From Undaria pinnatifida (lineage: Eukaryota; Sar; Phaeophyceae; Laminariales; Alariaceae), in assembly GCA_012845835.1 (NCBI GenBank), contig JABAKD010000006.1:10350692-10414691 (forward strand): a stretch of DNA of 64,000 nucleotides, written 5' to 3'. The notes below the pieces were generated by a model. That model was not told where the DNA came from, made no database searches, and worked only from the letters and a program-made list of their open reading frames with translations. The position numbers and the translations under genes were made by a program. Shown here one piece after another: positions 30,335-41,066 of the stretch. Position 1 is the first letter of the stretch. Every line of letters starts with the position of its first letter.

Positions 30335-32045
30335 TAACATATGCCAAGCGAAGTATGACTAACGAAGTAACGTAATTGAGCGCGTGTACACTATGCGTTC
30401 CTTTCAAAACAAAAACGATTCGCATTTCTCCCTTTCGTTCTCAATGGTGGTGACATTGCATGACCACATCACCTCGCCTGTTGTATTTGGCAACATGTAT
30501 CTCTTTCTCATATTTAGCGATGTCAGAAAATAATGGTATCTACATGATTGTGCCTATCGATTGAAATATTCTATCTTTCGATCCATGTACAATAACAAAT
30601 TATGAAGCTCTTAACACGTTCTTTACTACACCTAAGAACTGGGTTGCATACTACCATGCAACATCAAACCTTCTACAATAATAAACATTACCTGGCGGGT
30701 GATAAAAAGAGGTGTCTTCTTGCTGCAACCGTCACATTCGTCCCCGAAAAGGGTTTATAGTTTCCGCGCACATATGGAAATGCTTGCCCCGCTCCCCCCC
30801 CCGCCCCCCGATCCCTCTTGTTCAAACGCCCCACCTGAAATCAAAATCTACCAGAGTAGTAAACACTACCAGCCAGCTGGTATCATCTCATTATCCATCT
30901 AGCCATCCATGCCGTAGCTCCAACTCATCTCCGCCCTCCGCCCAACCCACCCCCTTTTTGGTCCCCGCCCAGTTCGTTCAAACGCCCCACTTACAATCGA
31001 AATCGGCCAGAGTAATAAACACTTCTAAGCAATTGGTATCACGTCAATATCTTTCTAGTCATCCGTGACGTGGCTTTCATTCATCCCCCCTCCCCCCCTC
31101 CAACGCCCCCTCCTTCCGCACACCCCGCACGATCGCCTAGACCCAGCACAGCGCGTATAGCAAGCCCCTACATATATGATTAACACGCGCGATCGGAGGA
31201 TCACACAAAATGTTGCGAAGATCAGTGTCGACCAAATCCTTGATCTCATAGCTGGAGTGTATTTTAATATTATATGTGACCTAAACCTCTTGAAAACCCT
31301 CCCCCCCCACCCCGCCTTTTTTTTCTTTTCTTTTCTTTTCTCCTCGCTTTCTCTTGATTAAACGCCCCACCTAATATCGAAATCCGCCAGAGCAATAAAC
31401 ACTTCCACACCCTGGATATCGCCTCGTTATCGTTTTAGAGCCGTCCATGCCGCTGCTGCAATTCCCACCCACCCCCGCCCCCAACGCCTCCTCCTTCCCC
31501 ACCAACCGCACCATCGCCTAGGCCTAGCACCACGCGCATAGCAAACCCCTACATCTATGCGACCTAAAGCCCTCCCCCCCCGCCCCCCGCCCCGCCCCCC
31601 GGCACATTCCCCCCCCCTCCCCCACAAGAAGGATTTATAGTTGCCACGCACAAATTGAGCTGCTCCATCCCCCCCCTCCCCCCCCCCCTCCCCCCCTCCC
31701 GCCCCCCTTTTGATCAAAATCAGGCCCCCACCTCCTTGAAAACTCCGCCCTCCCCTCACCGGTTATTCGACTTACAGTATTCACTTGATAAACTGTGCAT
31801 TTCCTTCCACAGCTGTCAGATTTTGTCCCCCTCAGAAACGGGTTTTATTCTTTCCGCGCACAGACTGATTAACATCACCCTGTTGACCCTGATAGCTACA
31901 CTGTAGTTGCAAGGGGAGTCGCCGACCTATATCTTTAATGAGGACACACAACCCGTAATACGCGCGATTGGAGTATCACACACAGCTTGCAAAGATGAGT
32001 TTCGACAAAATCTTCGATCTCACAGCTGGAGTGTATTTTAATTTC
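30335..32045 (-). repeat. Full-length Q repeat (about 1.7 kb)
   Basis: In reverse it reads A-B-C, G tract, module D (TTTAGGTCGCATAGATGTAG, GGCGATGGTGCGGTTGGTGG), G tract, module E (GATGGCTAGAAAGATAxTGA, GTGTTTATT.CTCTGGCGGAT), a second A-D-E series, and a 3' end (AAATTTGTTATTGTACATGG.., ending GGCATATG near 30340). G or C runs at 31290-31330, 31575-31625 and 31665-31710 separate modules. Other TE-like sequence flanks it on both sides. Confidence 0.75.
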
Positions 32046-32401
32046 AATAATATAGACTATATTATTAATATTTCGTTTATTTGCCATCTATCTTACAATG
32101 TAGTGTGAGTGTCAAAAACCAGAAACATTATGAAAGAACACAACATCCAGATGAAAGCGTGAAACGATGTTTCCAACAACGAAAAACTACGAATGTACCA
32201 AGAATGTACTATTAACACCAGATGTGCCTCCCTGTTCTCCTGGCCCTGCCCCCTCCAGCCGCATGGATGGGCTAAGTCCAAGTCCTCCCCCTATACACTT
32301 CCGAAGAAGTATCGAACGAAGACCCGTTGTCCACATAGCAAATAATATTATAAAAATTAAACAAAAAGCAAGTTCCAATAATATTAATAGTAATGTTGCA
32401 T
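32046..32401. other. No supportable gene
   Basis: A/T-rich with short frames on both strands. Nothing recognised. Confidence 0.3.
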
Positions 32402-32755
32402 AGCCGGTCGCCCCCGGTGGCATATCAGAGGTTATCCTCGAGCCTGGTATATAATAATAGATGAGTTTTTTGTGAGTTCGAGTTCCACAAAGTGCATACC
32501 GAGTAGAGTCTCGAATACATTCGTGGTAGAGACTTTTTCCTGTGAAGAGATTGAATTTTGCGGAAAGCGCGAGAGCGTGAGTTAGCAACAACACTCACTC
32601 GAAGAAAAATCGACGAGCAGTGGGCCTATCATGCGCGATAAAAAATTGAAGGCAAAAACCGGGGGGGGAGAAGGAGGACGACACCTACCTGTGACCATGA
32701 TTTGTTTGTCCAGAAGCTGGAAAGTACGAGAAGACTTGAAAAAATTAAAAAAAGC
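32402..32755 (+). repeat. S2 SINE
   Basis: Head GGTCGCCCCCGGTGGCATAT with a decayed B box (TGTGAGTTCGAGTTCC), S2 body and an A-rich end (32739-32755). Slightly expanded relative to 29668-29972. Confidence 0.7.
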
Positions 32756-32954
32756 GGAAATTTAAAATGTCCAAAATGCCACATGACATGTAGCCAGACC
32801 CGCGACAGATACCACCGCTACGCTCGTCGTGCCTGTGTGTTGTCTTTCCATTACAATGGTCACTTCTACCCAACGACATCATCATCATCGATTCAGTACA
32901 CCCAGAGTGCGTGTTGATTCTTCATCCTAGAAGAGAGTGCCTTTTCTGTTTTTT

Positions 32955-33175
32955 TCTTCATCCCATTTATTGTCCTCGCACTTCTCTCGCGCTCCCTCCC
33001 AGTAGTAGTAGCTCAGATCCGGGGTCACATAGCAGGCCCTCCTCCCCCGTCCCCACTACGGTACGTGCCTTCACTTTTTGTGGCGAGAATAAATCATTCA
33101 GTCTTTTCTTCCCTCGTCGCGAGTCGCGTCGAATTGTGCCTACCCACGCTACTGCTAGGGGCTCTCAACAGCTAG
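32955..33175 (+). repeat. U2 dispersed repeat, copy 2
   Basis: CATTTATTGTCCTCGCACTT, CTCTCGCGCTCCCTCCCAGT, GATCCGGGGTCACATAGCAG shared with 46155-46385 and, more diverged, 7650-7860. Confidence 0.75.
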
Positions 33176-33244
33176 CTGATTGATGATGACGATGATGATC
33201 CTTTCTTTTTTTTTGCTTTTTTTCTGCAAATAATTTCAAAATCT

Positions 33245-33333
33245 CACCACGGTGGGAATCGCACTCAATGACCAACGCCAGTTTCTACTTACTGTAGTAT
33301 TTGAGGGTAACCACTAGACCACCGGGGAGACAA
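33245..33333 (-). repeat. tRNA-like sequence (decayed)
   Basis: The minus strand begins TCCCCGGTGGTCTAGTGGTT, with a perfect A box (TGGTCTAGTGG) as in tRNA-Glu or Asp genes, and has a poor B box (GAGTGCGATTCCC). The T-arm does not fold well and the middle is too long, so I call a SINE head or pseudo-tRNA rather than a functional gene. Confidence 0.45.
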
Positions 33334-33600
33334 CGGCTATAATATTTGTGTGTTTGCGTTAAAGGAATTCAATCTAAAAATTCAAGCAAACAATCTCGCC
33401 GAGCGAACTTTGAAGGAAGAATTTGGCAAAAACGGCATGAAAATTCCAATTTGATTGAACGACTTGGAGTGAACTTCCATCAACAACGACCAGATCATAC
33501 GATTGGCCTACCAACACCGGGCACACCGGCACAACAATCAGAGAGCACGAGGGCTCAACCCACACGGAAGCGCACAGCAGACGCTAATCGCTGTGCGCTG
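33334..33600. other. Unassigned; weak coding hint
   Basis: A plus-strand frame (33346-33633) ends in a Cys-x2-Cys and Thr-x-x-His pattern (CALCLAAVDTTQH) followed by a stop. Too weak to assign. Confidence 0.2.
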
Positions 33601-34230
33601 TGCTTAGCAGCGGTAGACACGACCCAACATTGATGCGGAGGCACCAAAGAGTAGCTGGGGAAGCATGGCGCGTACGCGCAACCTCAGGGGTAGGTGCTAG
33701 TGAGCCAGCGCTCCCGCGCTCTCTACGATGTGACCTCGTCCTCTGCTGCTGCGTGATATCGTATTCGGTGCTGATTTTGTCAACCGCCGTCGCTATCCCA
33801 AAACGCTGTCGCCGCAGCTTCCACCGCCACCGCCACCCACGCCGCACGGCCGCCGCTGCCGCCGCTACTGCTGCTGCTGCTGCTGTGCGGCGGCTGTTGT
33901 CCGGCGGATGTTGTGCTGCAGCTGCGGTTGGTGTCTCCTGCGTTTGTTTCCAAAGAAATTAACAAAAAACTGGATGTTCTGTTGTTGTGGTGATGATCGT
34001 GATGATCGATCCAGGCCGAGCTGCTGTGGCGCAACTCATCTGGCGGGGCCATCGCCACCGCCACCTCCGTCCCTGCCCCCGCCGCTGCTGCTGCGGCTGC
34101 GGCTGCGGCTGCCGTGCTGCTACTGCGCTGCTGCTGCTGCTGTGCTGCTGCTGTGCTGCTGTTTGTCTGATGATGTTGTGCTGGGCCTGCCCCTGTCGGT
34201 GAGTCTAGGTACACCGCACCATGTCAAAAT
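33601..34230 (-). CDS. Possible Gln/Ala/Ser-repeat protein exon
   Basis: The minus-strand frame 33780-34214 (144 codons) contains a Gln5 run, poly-Ala (about 11) and Ser7, from interrupted CTG/CGG arrays at 33845-33890 and 34078-34165. Such runs occur in real regulatory proteins but also arise from triplet-repeat DNA alone. The plus strand has equally long frames. No domain is visible, no splice sites support the exon, and I cannot name a function. Confidence 0.2.
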
Positions 34231-34504
34231 TCAAAATTTGATGTTGCCTCCCCGCTCCCCACCTGTGATATGAAGGCCGTGTACGCCTTTTTTGCTATTC
34301 GTTCACCGCAAACACAACCGAGAGCATGCCTGCGTGAATGTGGCTTTTTTCAAGCATGATGGAAGATTTTTTGGTGTTTTTTTTTAACGCAAACACTCTA
34401 ACAGGGCCTGCACGCGTTGTATCAAAATACAGTGACAGACTACTAGACTATAATAATAGTCTAGACTATATTAATATCATTCTATATTATAAAAAAAAAT
34501 TACA
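34231..34504. other. Unassigned spacer
   Basis: No repeat partner or gene is visible. TA-rich just before the Q repeat. Confidence 0.3.
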
Positions 34505-35700
34505 CTCCTCCAGCTGTGACATCGAAGATTTTGTCGAAACTCATCTTTGCAAGCTAGCTGTGTGTGTGATACTCCGATCGCGCGTATTACGGGTTGTGTG
34601 TCCTCATTTAAGGATATAGGTCGGCGACTCCCCTTGGAACTACAGTGTAGCCATCGGGGTCAACAGGGTGATGTCAGTCAGTCTGTGCGCGGAAACTATA
34701 AAACCCGTTTTTGAGGGGGACAAAATCTGACAGCAGCTAGCTCCTGTGGAAGAAAATGCATCAGTTTATCAAGTGTATCCTGTAAGTCGTATAACCGGTG
34801 AGGGGAGGGCGGAGTTTTGAAGAACGTGGGGGGCTGGTTTTGATCAAAAGGGAACGGAGGGGGGGGGGGGGGGGGGAGGGCAATTCAAAACTCAATCTGT
34901 GCGTGGAAACTATAAATAAATCCTTGAAGGGGATAAATCTGACGGTTTTGAAAGGAGTGCGCCAGTTTATCATGTATATCTCCTGTAAGTCGTACAGCCA
35001 GTGAGGAGATGGCGGAGTGTTCGAGGGGGTGGGGGGGTGGGGGGGGGATGTTGGGGGAAAATAGTTTTTAACAGCTTTAGGTCGCATAGATGTAGGCGTT
35101 CGCTATACACATGGTGCTAGGTTTAGGCGATGGTGCGGGTGGTGGGGAAGGATGGGTCGTGGCGGGGGGAGGGGGGTGAATTGGAGCAGCGGCATGGATG
35201 GCTCTAGAAAGATAAAGACGTGATTTCGATGTTAGGTGGGGCGTTTGAGCGTTTGAGCAAGAAGAGGGAGCGTGGAAAAAGAAGCGAAAAAAAAAAAACG
35301 GGGGGGGGGGTCGGGGGGAGGGGGAAAGGGTTTTGTTACAGGTTTAGGTCGCATATATGTAAGGGCTTGCTGTACGCGTGGTCTAGGGCTAGGCGATCGT
35401 GCGGGTGGTGGGGAAGGAGGGGGCGTTTGGGAGGGGGGGGGGTGGTGTTGGGGGGGGAGGGGATGAATTATAGCTACGTCATGGATGGCTAGAAAGATAA
35501 TGACACGATATAAATTGCTTAGAAGTGTTTATTTCTCTGGCCGATTCCGATTTTAGGTGCCACTGGGTCGTTTGAACAAGAGGGAACAGAGGAAAAAGAA
35601 GGGGGGGGTGGGGGGGGTGGGGGGGGTGGGGGAATGAATTGGAGCCATGGCATGAATAGCTAGAAAGATAATGAGTTGATATCAGCTGGCATCCAATATT
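34505..35700 (+). repeat. Long Q repeat with A-B-C, C', D, E modules
   Basis: A-B-C (34505-34810), G tract (34859-34876), C' (TGCGTGGAAACTATAAATAA.., about 34900-35015), G tract, D (TTTAACAGCTTTAGGTCGCA, to 35150), G tract, E (to about 35250), then a second D-G-E-E series (35330-35690). G runs at 35299-35308, 35430-35460 and 35600-35630. Confidence 0.8.
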
Positions 35701-35711
35701 ATTAAAAAAAA

Positions 35712-36265
35712 ATACACTCCATCCAGCAGCTGAGCTGTGAGATCGAAGATTTTGTAGAAAATCGTCTTTGCACGCTGTGTGTGATACTCCGATCGCGCGT
35801 ACGGGTTGTTTGGCCTCATTAAGGATATAGGTCGGCGACACCTCTTCTTGGAACTACAGTGTAGCTATCAGGGCCAACAGGGTGATGTTAGTCAGTCTGT
35901 GCGCGGAAACTAAAACGCCCGTTTTTGAGTGGGACAAAATCTGACAGCTGTGGAAGGAAATGCATCTGTTTATCAAGTGTATCCTGTAAGTCGTATAACC
36001 GGTGAGGGGAGGGCGGGGTTTTTAACGGCGTGGGGGCATCGGTTTGAACAAGAAGAGGGAGCGGGGGGGGGGGGGGGGATGGGCGGGGCAACTCAAAACT
36101 TGCGAGGAAACTATAGATAAATCTAACGGTCTTGGAAGGAAGGCACCAGTTTATTATGTATATCCTGTAAGTCGTACAATCAGTAAGGAGAGGGCGGAGT
36201 GTTTGAGGGGGTGGGTGGGTGGAGGGGGCAGAAGGTTTTTAACAGCTTTAGGTCGCTATATCCTA
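35712..36265 (+). repeat. Q repeat, A-B-C-C'-D(partial)
   Basis: A new module A (CACTCCATCCAGCAGCTGAG..) opens a second copy in tandem with the previous one. It continues through C, a G run (about 36063-36078), C' (ACTATAGATAAATCT, CAGTTTATTATGTATATCCT) and the start of D. Confidence 0.8.
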
Positions 36266-36394
36266 TATATAGCAGAAACTATTGTTCTGTTATGTCAATA
36301 TCTACCTGGTAAGATACTACAGTTGTAGGGTAACATTTTCTCGACTTTTTGGCCCAAATTGTGCGAACTATAAATATTTTTATTCAAAACTTTT

Positions 36395-36590
36395 TGCCCT
36401 CCGAAAATATGGGGCGTAGATGCCGTTCCGATGTAAATCGAATATCCTTCCATATAAAGCAGCAATAGTACCTAATATGAAGTCAAATGATCGCACCATA
36501 AAGCAGTGGTATCTTCCGCCAACCATTTGCCCATATATTTTCCCCACATCTTGACATTTCATCTACTGTTTCCTTTCCCTATATATTTTA
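36395..36590 (+). repeat. U1 dispersed repeat, copy 2
   Basis: Near-identical to 5805-5990, including CGTAGATGCCGTTCCGATGT and CTAATATGAAGTCAAATGAT. It abuts the LINE 5' region. Confidence 0.75.
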
Positions 36591-36763
36591 CCAACCTGCC
36601 TTCGGCCTGCCCCGTCCTTGGGGTGGGCCGAGGAAGCCCGCGAGGACCTGCAGCGGTCTAGCGGCAGTCACACGGGCATCGAGCCTCGGGCTGGGTAGAG
36701 AGGGAACCTTGCGCGGTCTGGCTAGTGAACTGCTCACTCTAAGGACCGCGTGGGGTGGTGGTG
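36591..36763 (+). mobile_element. LINE 5' untranslated region
   Basis: GC-rich leader ahead of the LINE ORF (GTGGGCCGAGGAAGCCCGCG, GAACTGCTCACTCTAAGG). Its last part (GGTGAACT..CGTGGGGTGG) recurs at 42975-43012 in a second LINE fragment. The start boundary is inferred from the end of U1. Confidence 0.55.
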
Positions 36764-39700
36764 ATGGGTTTTCTTTTTAACCCCGACGCCGAGGAGTTCA
36801 TCCCCGGGGCAGGACGGGTACATCACCACAGCAGAGAGCGCAGCGTGGGCAGCTTGGGGAGTGGAGAGGCTGGTCACCGCGTGGGTACGCATGCACGACA
36901 GGAAGGATGGGAGTGTCGGCGTTGGCTGGGACGGCTGCACCCAGCCAGCGGAAACCAAGGCGCGAACCGGGCTACGAAACGGAGAGCCACAATCATCACA
37001 TTAATAGAGAGAAAAAAGAAACAACAGAAACAGAAACGGAGGAGGGGACGAGCCTCTCGTCGGCTGGCCGAGAAAGCAGCACGCGAGACTCGTAAGAGAC
37101 GGAAGGCGGCACTTGTGGCGGTAGCGACCTACAACGTGCGTACCCTGGCCGTAAAGGGGAAGAACGGGTATGGGCATGACGAGCGTGTACTGGCGAAAGG
37201 CCAGCAACTCGGCTGTGACTTCATTGGCCTGCAGGAAACTCGACGGCCCGGCAACACGAGATTCAGTGCAGCTGGATACCAAGTTTTTTGCTCAGGTCAG
37301 GAAAAAACAGCAGCGAGGCAAGGGCTGTACGGAGTAGGTCTAGCAGTTAAGGACTCAATATGCCGTAAGTCTAGGTTCACCCAGCAGTTCATTGACGAAC
37401 GGCTTATGTCTATGCGCTTTGAGTTGGATGGTCGATGCGATGCTGTTAATTTCGTCGTTGCGTACGCCCCAACTGATTGTACCAAAGACACCAAGCTGAA
37501 AGGTATTTTCTGGCAAAAGCTGGAGGACCTGGTTGAACAGATCCCCACTAAAGAGTGTTTGTTTGTACTGATGGATGCTAACGCGCGAACTGGGCAGAGG
37601 ATGGAAGGGTGCGGTGATGATGAAAGTAGGGTGCTTGGAGCATACGGACGAGATGCTCGTAGCGATAATGGCAAACGACTTTTGTCGTTCGCTACCAATT
37701 GCAAGCTAGCTCTCACCAACACATTTTTCAGCACGCGCAAGGGTGGGATATCGCATACGTACAACGGCACCAGCCCGAATGACCGTAAGAGGATAGACTA
37801 CATCCTAACCCGCCAAGCCCATCGACCTAGAGTACATGATGTTAAAGTCATCCCACAGCCTCCGCCACCAGCTAAGGCCGATTCAGACCACAACATTGTG
37901 TACATCAAGGTCCGACTTAGTGGTCACTTTTCGTCCAACAGAAAAATGCTGAAACCCCCAAAACGCCGAGAATTCGACAGGCAGCTTTTTTTATCCGACG
38001 GAAAGCGTCGCCAACGAGTAATCGCGAGGGTTGTTTCCACTCTCAACCAACCTATCCAGCCCCGTAACACGTCTGGCATGGTTGAGTTTTTCACCACGAC
38101 TATCATCGATGCTGTAGAGAAAGAGGTGCCACCTCCACCACGTCGCCACCGCCGGCATGGTTGGTGCGAGCCTGCCGAAACTTCGGCCGCTTTCAGAGTA
38201 GCATGGACAGCGAGGGAGGATGCGAGACAGTTCTTGCGTGCCAACCCCCGAGATAGTGTAGCGTGGAAGAAATTGAGATCTGCGTGTGCGAATCTGCAGG
38301 AAGTGGTTGCCGCAGGAGTACAAGCGTACTTTGAAGAGTACCTCGCCGAAACCGAGAGACTCCTAGCGAGTAACGATCAACGAGGGTTCTACAAGCACCT
38401 GAAGAGTACGGTGGGATTGCAAGGTACAAAAGCGAGGAGCGAGCAGTTTATTATGGACGAGGATGGCACGTTGTTGCGGGATCAAGCGCGAATTCGTGAA
38501 CGATGGGCGGGGCACTACCACAAACTCTTGAACACGAAATCGCTGAAACTCGATCCCACGATCATCGACCTCTTGCCACCGCGACCGCTTAAACTATCGC
38601 TTGGAGATGAACCATCCATGGACGAGATGACGGATGCGATTAAGGGCATGTCAAATTGGAAAGCCGTTGGACCAGACGGTCTCCCGGTCGAACTACTAAA
38701 ACTTGACCACCCCGCTTTCGTCCAGTGTTTTCACAATATCCTTGTCAACGTGTGGGTAACGGGCGAAGTCCCCCAGCAATGGAAAGATGCTATCATCAAG
38801 ACCCTTCACAAAAAAAAGGATCGAACTGATTGCAACAATTACAGAGGGATCTCGCTTGTTGCCCACGCAGGCAAAATATTGTTGAAAATCGTTGCGTCCC
38901 GCCTTAGCAACTACTGCGAGGCCGAGGAAATACTTCCTGAAGAACAGTGCGGCTTCCGTCCCGCACGGTCGACGGTCGACATGCTGTTTGTCGTGCGCCG
39001 GTTGCAAGAGCTCGGACGACAGAGGAAAATCCCCCTGTACATGTGCTTCATCGATCTGCAGAAAGCGTACGACTCTGTCGACCGGGAACTGTTGTGGGAG
39101 GTACTCACACGCCTTGGCGTACCAACCAAGATGCTTACAGTTATCCGCAACTTCCACGAAGGCATGCGGGCTCGCGTGCGTGCGGATGACGGCGAGCACT
39201 CGGATTGGTTTAATGTCACCCAGGGGCTGCGGCAAGGCTGCGTGCTATCACCGTTACTGTTCAACGTGTTCTTCGCTCCTGCGATACACGTCGTGCTGGT
39301 ACGCTTCAGCAAAGACGAAAGCATCGTAAGGGATTTGGTTCACCTCGAAGAGGGCAGTGCAGTCGGAAAAGAGGAACCGTTGGCATGCGTGCAAAGGGCT
39401 GTGTGGGGCATGTTGTACGCAGATGACGCAGGAATTGTTTCGAAGTCGGCGGAAGGCCTTGCTAAAATGATGACAGTCATCGTGACTGTCTTCGAAGCAG
39501 CAGGCCTCACGGTATCGGAAAAGAAGACAGAGACGATGCTGCTACGAACACCGGACCAGACATCCCTCGCCCCACCGCTCGCGATCGAAGCATCAGGCCA
39601 GAGGTATAAACAGACGACCCAGTTTTTATACCTAGGCGGCATTATCCACGAAAGCGCTGACCTCTCGCTCGAAATCGAACGACGGATCCGTCTCATGCGG

Positions 39701-40495
39701 GCATGCCTCAAACGGTTTGGCCCGGAATTGTATGACAGGACGACCGCCCCGCTTAGTCTGAAAGTCCGCATGCTGAAGGCCGAGGTCATTGAGACCCTGC
39801 TGTACGGGTGTGTGACGTGGACCCTCAATGCGGACCACTTCGCCAAGCTCCGATCAGCCCACCACGAAGTCCTTTTGCGAGTCATTGGCTTCCAGCGCCG
39901 ATTACGCACCGACCACACCACCCTCTCGTACGCGAAGGCCCTCAGGATGACACGATGCGAGAGCATCGAAACGACCATCCGTAAACGGCGGCTCTTCTTT
40001 GCCGGGGCCCTGGTGCGACAACACAAGGGGCGACTGCCCCGTCGGTTGATGTTCGGGACGATCGCTGGTGGGGAGAACCCGAAACCAGGCGGACAACTTA
40101 AGACTTGGCCTAGAGCCATAGCTGAGGACCTTAGGGTGTTCAAAGCCAACGAGGGATCAACGGAACACTCCCCCTTAGTTTTTGGAGTTGGGACCGCGCT
40201 GTGGCCCACTGCAGCAAAAAAGGTGGGCAAGTGGTACCGGGGGGTCCTCGAAGCAGCTGAACGGTTCATGGGCAGGTGGCACGAGGATGAGGCAAAGCTG
40301 AGTAGACAGCGCCGCGCATCCGCCGTGGGTGGTGTCGAAGGGAACGGGGGGAGGGGGGGCAGCAGGAGGGGTAGAAGGAACACCGCCCAAGGGTATGGGG
40401 GCAGGGGGGGGGACAGGAGGAGTACAAGGGAAACCGCGGTAGATGAAAGTAGGAAGGAGACCGCAGACAGGGTAGCAAGGTACCAGGCCGACTAG
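36764..40495 (+). CDS. Non-LTR retrotransposon (LINE) polyprotein: endonuclease and reverse transcriptase
   Basis: An uninterrupted 1,243-codon ORF from the first ATG (three in-frame GTG codons precede it). A basic N-terminus (RKKKQQKQKRRRGR, residues 82-95) may bind nucleic acid. An AP-type (EEP) endonuclease spans about 120-385: YNVRTL, LQETR, YAPTD, LMDANARTG, RIDYIL and SDHN. Reverse transcriptase spans about 620-945: WKAVGPDGLPVELLK, NYRGISL, EEQCGFRPARSTVDM, FIDLQKAYDSVD, GLRQGCVLSPLLFN and the catalytic YADDA (about residue 885). No RNase H and no CCHC finger are seen. The C-terminus becomes Gly/Arg-rich (GGRGGSRRGRRN). The motifs resemble the RTE-like group, but the clade needs a phylogeny. 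It nicks target DNA and reverse-transcribes RNA there. The intact frame suggests recent activity. Confidence 0.92.
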   Translation: MGFLFNPDAEEFIPGAGRVHHHSRERSVGSLGSGEAGHRVGTHARQEGWECRRWLGRLHPASGNQGANRATKRRATIITLIERKKKQQKQKRRRGRASRRLAEKAARETRKRRKAALVAVATYNVRTLAVKGKNGYGHDERVLAKGQQLGCDFIGLQETRRPGNTRFSAAGYQVFCSGQEKTAARQGLYGVGLAVKDSICRKSRFTQQFIDERLMSMRFELDGRCDAVNFVVAYAPTDCTKDTKLKGIFWQKLEDLVEQIPTKECLFVLMDANARTGQRMEGCGDDESRVLGAYGRDARSDNGKRLLSFATNCKLALTNTFFSTRKGGISHTYNGTSPNDRKRIDYILTRQAHRPRVHDVKVIPQPPPPAKADSDHNIVYIKVRLSGHFSSNRKMLKPPKRREFDRQLFLSDGKRRQRVIARVVSTLNQPIQPRNTSGMVEFFTTTIIDAVEKEVPPPPRRHRRHGWCEPAETSAAFRVAWTAREDARQFLRANPRDSVAWKKLRSACANLQEVVAAGVQAYFEEYLAETERLLASNDQRGFYKHLKSTVGLQGTKARSEQFIMDEDGTLLRDQARIRERWAGHYHKLLNTKSLKLDPTIIDLLPPRPLKLSLGDEPSMDEMTDAIKGMSNWKAVGPDGLPVELLKLDHPAFVQCFHNILVNVWVTGEVPQQWKDAIIKTLHKKKDRTDCNNYRGISLVAHAGKILLKIVASRLSNYCEAEEILPEEQCGFRPARSTVDMLFVVRRLQELGRQRKIPLYMCFIDLQKAYDSVDRELLWEVLTRLGVPTKMLTVIRNFHEGMRARVRADDGEHSDWFNVTQGLRQGCVLSPLLFNVFFAPAIHVVLVRFSKDESIVRDLVHLEEGSAVGKEEPLACVQRAVWGMLYADDAGIVSKSAEGLAKMMTVIVTVFEAAGLTVSEKKTETMLLRTPDQTSLAPPLAIEASGQRYKQTTQFLYLGGIIHESADLSLEIERRIRLMRACLKRFGPELYDRTTAPLSLKVRMLKAEVIETLLYGCVTWTLNADHFAKLRSAHHEVLLRVIGFQRRLRTDHTTLSYAKALRMTRCESIETTIRKRRLFFAGALVRQHKGRLPRRLMFGTIAGGENPKPGGQLKTWPRAIAEDLRVFKANEGSTEHSPLVFGVGTALWPTAAKKVGKWYRGVLEAAERFMGRWHEDEAKLSRQRRASAVGGVEGNGGRGGSRRGRRNTAQGYGGRGGDRRSTRETAVDESRKETADRVARYQAD

Positions 40496-41066
40496 TAGGT
40501 GGAACCTTTCTATCTATGCCACTCGTACCGCCAACTGCTGCGGCTGCTCGGAATGTGATGTCTTGGTACTTTGATTTTTCCGTGAATTTATTTATTTTAT
40601 TTTATTTTATTTTTTTTCTTTCCCCTTCTTATCCTTATGAAGGGAGTCTTGCATGGTGGGTAGGTGACGAGCCTGTTTTATTTGGCCCTCCCAGTCTTCC
40701 TTCTTCTACTTGTTTCTTTTTTCCGGGGTATTTTTTCTCTTTCCCTTTCTTGCCCCCTTGCATGTCCATTTTGGCTCATGCTCGGGGTATGTTTCTATCT
40801 CCCGTGCTTTGGCTCCCCTTTTTATTTATTTATTTATTTATTTTGTCTTGGTTTCTTTCGTTGTTTCTCTCTTTTACAAGGTATTTTGGTTTAATGAGAA
40901 GAACACAAAGGGGGGAGGGGGGGAAACAGGAGGAGTAGAAGGAAAGCCGTCCAAGGGAATGGGGGCAGGGGGGGCAACAGGAGGAATAGAAGGGAGACCG
41001 CGGTGGACGAAGGCAGGAAGGAGATGGCAGACAGGGTAGCAAGGTACCAGGCCGACTAGTAGGTAC
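40340..41066 (+). repeat. Duplicated 3' end of LINE (tail repeat)
   Basis: 40340-40500 (end of the ORF, GGGGGCAGGGGGG, GACAGGGTAGCAAGGTACCA, GGCCGACTAGTAGGT) recurs at 40898-41066. The T-rich sequence behind each copy is also alike (GCCCCCTTGCATGTCCATTT versus CTCCTTGCGTGTCCAGG). The LINE 3' UTR is therefore an approximately 560-bp imperfect tandem. Confidence 0.75.

Noticed and set aside
30699-31068. Pro/Ser-rich frames across C tracts, and their Gly-rich counterparts elsewhere
   Set aside because: They come from Q-repeat G/C runs, shift frame between copies, and share no protein sequence.
33245-33333. Functional tRNA gene
   Set aside because: A box is perfect but the T-arm does not pair, the B box is poor and the middle is overlong; kept only as tRNA-like.
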